A stretch of 64,000 nt of DNA from Sternotherus odoratus (taxonomy: Eukaryota; Chordata; Testudines; Kinosternidae), in assembly GCA_032164245.1 (NCBI GenBank), contig JAVMKO010000001.1, positions 78,427,892 through 78,491,891 of the forward strand. The letters are read 5' to 3'. Made by a program: the position numbers and the translations under genes. Each line of letters begins with the position of its first letter. Position 1 is the stretch's first letter. The notes beneath the pieces are model-generated. The model made no database searches and was not told where the DNA came from. It saw only the letters and a list, made by a program, of their open reading frames with translations. Below are positions 40,001 to 49,000 of the stretch, one piece after another.

Positions 40001-43000
40001 GGGACAGGAAGCATGGGGGTTGGATAGGGGGTAGGGTCCTGCGGGGTGATTGGGGGCAGGGGGGTCTCTGGAGGGGGTGGTTAGGGGAAAAGGAGCAGCG
40101 GGGCTTAGATAGGGTGGGGGGTCTCGGGGTGGTTAGGGTGGGAGGTCTCGGAAGGCAGTTGTGGGGGGTCAAAGAGCAGTGAAGGGGTCAAAGAGCAGTC
40201 AGGAGTCAAAGAGCAGTGAAGCTTAGATGGGGGTGGGGTCCTGGGAGGCAGTTGTGGGGGGTCTCCAGAGGGGGCAATCAGGGGACAAGGAACAGAGGAG
40301 GGGTGTTGGATGGGTCGGGAGTTCTGAGGGAGGCAATCGGGGTGGGAAGTGGGTGGGGGTTGGATAGGGGGCAGGGCTAGGCAGTTTGGGGAGGCACAGC
40401 CTTACCTACCTGGCCCTCCACACAATTTTGAACCCCAATGTGGCCCTCAGGCCAAAAGGTTTGCCCACCCCTGTTCTATACGGTGTTCTATAAAGGTAAA
40501 GTCTGCTTACATCCACACTGTACATTTCTAACTGAAATGATGTCAGATTTTCACCTAAATCAGTCTCTGTATTTGCCAAACTTTTTTCCAAAGCCTCACT
40601 CTCATAAAGATGAGGAAAAACTCCATTCTTTGGCTGTCCACAGGGCATTAACTTGTTATCTGGACAGGACTAAGCAGTTTAGATTGTTCCATCAATTATT
40701 CATCTCCTTTGCTGACAGGGTGAAAGGTCAACTCATTTCTCCTCTTGAGAATTTCCTCCTGGATTTCTTCCTGCATTCTACTGTGTGTGGCAGGGTGCTG
40801 GCCAGGAGTACCTGAGCCAGCCCTGCGGGCCCTTTAAGAGGGAGCACCAGCCTGCAAACCTCCCTTGCAGGAAAGGCTAATCAGCCACCTGGCTTGCAGG
40901 GCAATCAACAGGGATGGGTTGCACCTGGCAGCCTCCTCTGGGGGATATAAGGCTGCCAGGAACGAAGCCTGGGGTGGTGGTGGTGTGTGAGCTATCAAGA
41001 GCTGTGTGAGTGTTTGTGGAGCTATCAAGAGCTGTGTGAGTGTTTGTGGAGCTATCAAGAGCTGTGAGTGTTTGTGGAGCTATCAAGAGCTGTGTATATT
41101 AATGAGCTGTATGAGCTGTATATTAATGAGCTGTATGAGCTGGATATTAATGAGCTGTTTTAAGCTGTATATATTGGTGGTGGGGTCCTGCACTGTAAAT
41201 TAAAGGGCACTGTTGGAGCAAAAAAGGGTTTCCTGCCTGTTCCTGAGAGGGGGGAGACAGCGATCTGTTACACACTTGGTGTCAGAAGTGGGATCGCTAC
41301 ACCAGCAACACAACTGGTGGCCCCGAGATGGAGGGAACCCTGCAGTGTCTCGAGGAACCACAGAAGCGGACCCAGCAGGCCATGCACGCCTTGCAGCGAA
41401 ACGACCCGATGCAGCAGGCTCAGTTAGAGCTGAAGGTACTGCGGGACTTTTGAGAGGGCAGCCACCACAGCCGGGTGGGAGCGGACCACCCGGGCCCTCC
41501 GTCTTGCTCCGTACCTTGTGGGCAGAGGCCCAGGACTTTGGGAACCCATGGACTCCCTGATATTGGAGCAGTTTTGCTCTGCCTCCCCGAGACTGTCCGT
41601 ACCTGAGTCAAAAGGCGCCAGCCAGTGACAGTGAAGTCTGCGGTGCACCCGACCAGAAGTACGTGGAGACAGAGGGACCTCGGGGAGAAGATGGACCACG
41701 ACGGGTCCGGGATTTGGGGCGATGGCCCATAGACTGGGGTTTGGGGGCGCCCACTCTGCGGGTGCGGAGGAAGTCCCAATCGGGGGCAGTGGCCTCAGCC
41801 TCCCCATCACGCTCCTCCGCAGAGTATTGGTCTGCCCTGAGTGGCTAACTCCAGGGGCCTTTCAAGAGTTAATCGAAAGCTTGAAGGGTCTGAGCCAGCC
41901 CAATGGGGCTAGGCTAAGGGGGGAGGTGTGTGGCAGGGTGCTGGCCAGGAGTGCCTGAGCCAGCCCTGCAGGCCCTTTAAGAGGGAGCACCAGCCTGCAA
42001 ACCTCCCTTGCAGGAAAGGCTAATCAGCCACCTGGTTTGCAGGGCAATCAACAGGGATGGGTTGCACCTGGCAGCCTCCTCTGGGGGATATAAGGCTGCC
42101 AGGAACGAAGCCTGGGGTGGTGGTGGTGTGTGAGCTATCAAGAGCTGAGTGAGTGTTTGTGGAGCTATCAAGAGCTGAGTGAGTGTTTGTGGAGCTATCA
42201 AGAGCTGAGTGAGTGTTTGTGGAGCTATCAAGAGCTGTGTATATTAATGAGCTGTTTTAAGCTGTATATATTGGTGGTGGGGTCCTGCACTGTAAATTAA
42301 AGGGCACTGTTGGAGCAAAAAAGGGTTTCCTGCCTGTGTTCCTGAGGGGGGTGAGAAGGCGGTCTGTCACATGTGCTATGATATCACTAAGGTTTCAACA
42401 CCTGAGTTTCAGCACACTGCAAGCAGCATCAGCTGCTTTCTAAGCCATCAATGACATTTGCAAGGCTGCAACTAGATCATCTGTTCATATCTTTTCCACT
42501 CATTTTGCTGTCTCCCAAGCCTCAAAAGCTAGATTTGTGAGAGTTGTGTTGCAGTCCTTGTTCAGCTAGACTCCGATACCCATCTTGATCTCATACTGTT
42601 TCTGAGTCATCTGGAATGGACATGTGCAAACACTTGAAGAAAAAAAATATATATACCTGTTCGGTAACTTGTTCTTCGAGATAGGTTGCTTATATCCATT
42701 CCATGACCCACCCTCCTTCTTCTGTACATTGGAGTCATAAATATGGGGTGCTGATATGAAGGAACTTGGGGTGGGTCTGCCCATATCTTTAGTTGCCGTC
42801 ACAATCATATGGAGGACACGTACACTAATCTACTGGGTACTGCTATGCGGGCAATAATCTCCAACTCTGTCATGCACAACCTGAAGTGAAATTACTATAT
42901 GCTTCACATATTGAAGAACAGCAGTTACCAAACAGGTACGTAACCATTTATTCCTGGCAATGGGAAACTTATTGATTTCCCTCAAGACACTTAAGAGTCC

Positions 43001-46000
43001 TAGATAAAGCCAACCTACTTTTGGATAAATGGGTTGGACAACTGGAAAAACAAAAAAAGGTGCAAGATCCCAAGAATACTGTGGGTGTCAGTTGGCAAAG
43101 GCTCCTTTCACACTATACAAATATTTGTGATCGTGGAATTAAAAAAAGCCAAACTGGTTTCACTAACACAGGTTTTCCTCTGAGGCCCTTGTTGCACGAG
43201 GAAAACACTGTTCTTAACTTGTCAGAAACTGATTTATCCATTTCCTCTCATTCCCACCTTTCTCAAATGATGCTAAAAACAATTTTATGCTGGTGTGGTC
43301 TAGTTCATCTTGCTGGTGTGAATTAGATGAGACAAGTTCAAGACCTGGATGAAATTCAGGACAGTAATTTGGACTTTATTCTTATCACCAGAACAGATTT
43401 GGATTGAGGCTACTGGTAATTTGAGCCACTAAATAAACTAACTTCTTATCTTCAGTGTTTATTGTTTTGCACTTCAGGAAATTTCTTCTGAAAAAATATT
43501 TGTAATCAGATCATCGGAAGTATTTCTGATTTTTATGAACACTTTGCGGGTTTATTTTGTTGTTAAATAGATTATACGGTTCATATAAGGTGCATATATA
43601 TTTTTCCTGAGATAGAAGGGACCAGAAACATGCAAGAGTTGGGTTTTACTTCTCCATCTTCTCTTTCTCCCCACCAGTAACTCTACTACTGACAGTTAAT
43701 CATGGAAACCTGTAACTTTAGAAACATAACTCTTCATATTTTCCCAACTAAATGAGGGAATGTTGATACGTACAATTTGAAGACACCGATTATAGATTTT
43801 AAGAGTCTGTTTCCCTTTTCACTTATACCAGTGTTTGTAACTCCACTTATTTCAGTGGAGTTACTCATGAGTGTTATCAGTATAAGCAAAGAATTGAGTG
43901 CTTTATTTTAACCAGTAATAGAGTTAAGAATTATACTGAGTCAGTGTGATTGTTACTGGTTAGAAATTGTCTCAATATAATTGTATTATGTATAGTATCA
44001 GCTGTGTGAATCTCCCTCCCTCCCCCCGCACACACACACAAAGAAAAGAAACGCTATTTTTAGAAATTGTGTTCTGTCTCTGGCAAAGAGTAGATGTTGT
44101 TCTCTATCCCAAAGGTACAGTATTTCAGTAACATAAAAAATTCCTCTATTGATGGATCTGCAAAACACTTTGAGATCCTTGTGAATGAAAGACAGTATAT
44201 AACTCTTTCTTGGGTCCACAACTCTGTTCTCTGTGTATCTTTTTTACCAATGGCTTCTACTGTATTTATTTTCTTTGAAGGCTTGATCCAAGGTCTGTTG
44301 AAACCACTGGAAAAATTCACATTGGCTTTGGTGGGCTTTGGGTCAGATCCCAAATGCTTTCAATTTATAATGGTAGTTTTTTGACCCTTATTTTGCCTGT
44401 TGTTTTTTCTCCTCAGCCTGGCACCGTATCGAGGGTGGTTCCCTGTTATCTCCAGCCTCTGCTGCTCCAATTTTGTCTATTTTTATACGTTTAACAGTCT
44501 CAGAGCTCTCTGGGTCAAAGGACAACATTCAACCACAGGAAAAGATTTGGTCCTGGGGTTTGTTGCAGGTAATGGAACCTATAAGGCATGATGACATAAT
44601 ATGTCATAACATGAGATTCCGTGAAACTCAGATTTTTAACCAAATTACATAATGACCTCCTTGCTTTATGAAGCCCATTTAAGGTCATGCTAGCTGTGTG
44701 TTTTGTACTTTGTAGCTTATAGAGAACCGCTTCATATTATGGTTCTCTTTATTTGTCATGCATATTTACTCTAGGTCTTCTACCACCCCACATTCTCTGT
44801 GGGTGTGGGTGTATATACACACACACTTATAAAATGATTTCTGTTGAATGCTTGGACAAAAAAACTGTCAGATACTGAACCATTTTCGGTGTGTAATGTA
44901 CCCATTACCATGGTACCTAGATGCCATTATCTTCCAGGACAGATCAAAGTGGGAGTAGATTTCCACTGAATGATATTAGGGTTCTTTGTTAAAAATTTTT
45001 TGCAACTTTGCAATATTTTGAATGACTAAATCTTTTTTGACTAGGTGTTGAATCAGTAGCTTTTACCACCATCATTGAATCATGTGGAGTAGAACTTCCA
45101 GCAGATATCTAGTGGGTGAGAGGTCTGTTTCCTACTCATCCCACCCTCCTTTGCAGGGAACAAAACTAGATTGGAAGAGTTTTAACAAAACTTGTCTGGT
45201 TTCTAGAAATTCCCAAAGCTGTAAACAACGTGACTTCTCTTATAACTGAGTCTAGCTAGTTTGTGACTAATAGATATGCTTTTCAACATGTTGGGCCAAA
45301 TTAGTCCTTGAAGTAACCCTACTGAAGAGAGGGATAACAGCAAATTGCAAGACAAAGGAATCTTTAATTAGTTGTTGAAAAACCTATTGTTTGGCTTCTG
45401 TGGCCTCATTGGAGAAACTACAGAAATAATTTTGGATAGAAGTTGTATAGTTATCTTTGCTGTGTGTTGGGCTTTTTTTAGATTCCTGCTATGTAGTTTT
45501 CTATACTGTGTGAATTACTACTGTGTTATTTTGTGCATTGAAATTAAAGAAGGAAAAAATGTAGTAAAGTATACCCATTTTTTGTGTTTTATTTTTGTTA
45601 AGATTTATTTTCTTCTCCTTGTGGGGTGCTTTTGTATTAGGTGTCGTGAACGTACTCTTGACCACTCCACTCTGGGTAGTGAACACACGACTGAAACTGC
45701 AGGGAGCAAAGTTTAGAAATGAAGATATCGTACCAACCAACTACAAGGGAATTGTTGGTAAGCACCTGCTGCAGTCACTTTCCTCAGTGAATTTCATGTT
45801 TCTGAAAGATATTGGGTTGATGGCTCAGAAGACCAAAGTCCCTTATCCACGGTAGCACAAGTCTCCCACCCTCCCTGTATGAGTGCACAATGCCCATCGC
45901 TGATCCTGGAAAGGGTCCCACCTAAGGGAGGAGGGTTGTACAGTCTTTCTGACCCATTCAGTTCTTGAACTTTTTTGTAGAAACTGAAAAGGAAGCCAAC

Positions 46001-49000
46001 TTTTGCCAGTTTTGTTTGTAGCTGTTAGGGGTGGAGACACATATTCTGCTAGGCCCACAAACTGATTTCATGTAGGTTATTGAATAGCCAATGAGGTAAC
46101 AGTGGCTTCCAATCATCACTGAACTGGACTAAAGTTTGAACTGTCAGTCTAGAAATGTAAGATTTTATTTACCATCATTAATCTCCTGAGCTATCCAGTC
46201 CTCCAAACTGTCTCCATTTTTTGAAATATGCCTCAGTGCTCTATTCCTGTATAGCTCCTATATAGTAAACATTCTGTTGGTGGAGGTAGGATATACATCC
46301 CATGATTCCTGTGGGGGGCGGGTGGGGGTGTGTGTGTTTAGGTTCTTGCTGCCTGAGAGAACTCCAGATAATGACCTTATGACCATGATCCAGTGCTGCT
46401 GACTGACTAGCAATAGCTTCTCCATGAAGATCTTATATATCCATGCTTTTGAGTGGGGGAAGAAGTCAAACATTTAAACTTTGTGGTAGCCAGCTTCTCT
46501 AAACATAATTTTTATTACAGACATTTCAAACGTGAACCATTTGAAACATAGGGAATTAATTGTGGTGCTATGTACCTTGTTTTTAATAAGTGAAAGATGG
46601 CTCATGTTTAAAATGAAAACCAAAGATGTTCAAGTTCCAATTCAGCCTCTTGATTTTAGTGTTAGCGGGTGGTGACGGGGAGATGACATTCTGAGGCAGC
46701 TTCCAGTTAAATGGAACAGAGGCCGAGGGAGGTTAACTTTCTGATCAGCTTTGCTGCCTCTTGCTAAAATGAACCATAACCAAATAAAGCTCTGAAGAGA
46801 GCCATTTTAGCTAGAAGAATCTCATGGTGACATTGGGCCTCTGTAAAAGAGGGGAACATCTACAGAAGGAGGTAAATATAAGCTTTATGACTAGTGCCAG
46901 TTTGACGAAGAAACACCTCTGCCCCCACTCTGTCCCTCATAGTCCCTCAATTTGTTCATTAGTTTGAAAGGCAAAAGAAGTGTCTCATAGTGAGCAGTGG
47001 GACAAGGCTGCTGAGGTGACCTGTACATGATGGAGGATGATATTAAAAATGTAGAATTAATCATACCCTTTGCAATCAAAATGTCACTCTACATGTTAAG
47101 AATTCCTGTTGCTTCTCTCCAATTTCCACATCAGATGCCTTTCATCAGATAATACGGGATGAAGGCGTCTTGGCTTTGTGGAATGGTACTTTCCCCTCCT
47201 TGCTGCTGGTCTTCAATCCTGCCATACAGTTCATGTTCTATGAAGGGTTTAAAAGAAAGCTTTTGAAGACACGACTTCAGGTGAGAGTAATAGATTTTAG
47301 AGATCAGAAGAAACTGTTATGAAGATCTAGTGCAGTGATTCTCCAAGTTGGGGGGCCAAAGTGAAAGCTCAAGTCCTGCCATCCTGAGGGTGTCGAAGCT
47401 TGATGGCTCAGATTTTAGCATTAACCCCGAGCCCCAGCAAGTCTAACACTAGCACTGGCAACCCACTCTGGGGTCCCAACTGCATGACTCACCTTTTGCT
47501 AAATTGGGTGTGTCCAATGACTTTAAAATATTTCAGTCATGTGGCTTCTCCCACTGGGTTTCAGTAATAGCAGTTATATCAAAGGAGATATGAGATATGC
47601 AAGAGGTTGTTGTAAATTCTCTCTCAAACTGTGCTGGTTTATTTATAGTTTTCACCCTGAAAAGGGGAAGTATCAGAAATTCCATGAAGACCTCTAGTGA
47701 TTTTGCTATTGATTTTTTGTGGAAAGCACTCGGATGTTATGGTGATAGGTATAAAACTGTAACATCTGATCTGTTTCTTCATGCACGTAATATTTTCCTT
47801 ACACCGTTGAACAGCTTACTTCTTTGGATGCATTCGTCATTGGTGCAGTAGCTAAGGCAGTTGCCACCACCATCACCTACCCCATGCAGACAGTACAATC
47901 AATTTTGCGGGTGAGTATTAGTTATACTAAAAATAGGTCCATCTAACTCAAGGCAAAGGCAGCTCTGCCTCTGGAGGCCACTACTGTACAACGCAAGACC
48001 TCTTCATTCAAGAGTCTTTGGTAGACTGACTTCTCTTATCTTGCTGATTATGTTGAAGGTCATTGGCAAGTCTCACCATTTGTAAGGGTCTAGACTTGGG
48101 CTTTTTTCTTGCCTTGCCAATGGAACTTGCAGGAACTTCAGTAGGGATAGGGCACTCTCATAAGCAGCTAATAGTAATTACAATATAACACATTTATGTA
48201 GTGTCTTTCACAAAAATTGTTGAGGCACCTTACAATTTAAAGGCTGGTTAAAAAGTGGATTTAAAGGCTGCATAAAATGTGGATTCTGAATATAAATAGA
48301 AATTAGGTTCCATAACCATGGGAAATAAAATTTCAAGACTAAATAGTAAAGACCAAATGATTGAAGGTAAACTAAAAAATCAAATAATATACATAAGGTT
48401 TGCTTTATTTAGTGAAACCACTACTTGCTTTCAGCTGTGGCCAATATTTGATGCATCCGAGGAAAGTGAACTCATAAATAATGCACCTAGCCAATTGCCC
48501 AGTGCTGTACACTAATTGGAGTGGCGAGGAAATCGCTCAGTCCTGATCCTTGGAAGCAGTCAGTACATCTTGCAGCATGTAATTGAATACCTTTATTTTA
48601 GCTTGGGTAGCTATACATGTTGACATTGGTGTGGTATTATAATAGGCATAACATTTTTAGTAACTGTTCAAAGTCATATCTGCTTCCTTTAATACTAAGT
48701 ACTTAGCACTGTAGAGCCAAGTGTGGTAGAATAGTTGGATGTTTAATGGATCATCAATAACGGTCTGTGTTTGTCTTGGAGGTCGCAGAGGTCATGGATT
48801 CCCTGACTTCCTGTGACCTCTGTGTCTTCGGCAGTGGCCAGTGTGGCTGACTCCAGGGCCACCCGAGTGGCTGCTGGAGTGGCTCTGCAGACAGCCCCTT
48901 GGGCAGCCTCACAGCCAACCATACCAACCGCTGCTCTGATGGCCTGGGCAGCTGGCTCCAGGGACCGCTCAAGCAGTGGCTGATGCAGCAGTCCAAGGGC

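Larger units (their letters stand above)
40786..42371 (+). mobile_element. Compact LTR retroelement (two LTRs, no genes)
   Basis: LTRs 40786-41272 (487 bp) and 41929-42371 (443 bp) begin TGTGGCAGGG and end in ACA. A TGTG duplication lies on both sides (40782-40785, 42372-42375). The internal 656 bp begins with a primer-binding-site-like TGGTGTCAGAAGTGGGAT, close to the complement of tRNA-Leu 3' ends, and ends in a purine tract (aaggggggaggtg). The internal part has no intact frame. A 30-bp tandem repeat (gagctatcaagagctgtgtg core) differs in copy number between the LTRs. The layout is that of a small non-autonomous element. Confidence 0.87.
36895..42950 (+). mobile_element. DIRS-type retroelement relic (tyrosine recombinase)
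   Basis: The left end (catttcacttcaggtttgtg onward to cctcagttccttctcacca) and right end (gttcggtaacttgttcttcg, gcttatatccattcc) resemble turtle DIRS-like element ends. Between 37.2 and 38.8 kb is degenerate gag-like sequence. From 39.2 kb, broken frames match a DIRS tyrosine recombinase: [13 protein letters not shown] (before 39667), [19 protein letters not shown] (about 40620-40680) and [11 protein letters not shown] (about 42449). The reverse-transcriptase region seems largely missing. A hAT (39667-40473) and an LTR element (40786-42371) have inserted into the recombinase region. Boundaries are approximate and many stops are present. Confidence 0.7.

Noticed and set aside
39579..40034. 151-codon + strand frame
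   Set aside because: It is a chimera that begins in the DIRS recombinase relic and runs into the inserted hAT element.
40990..41100. Regular 30-bp repeats resembling a CRISPR-like array
   Set aside because: These are contiguous tandem repeats without spacers, lie in both LTRs of a retroelement and are in a vertebrate genome.
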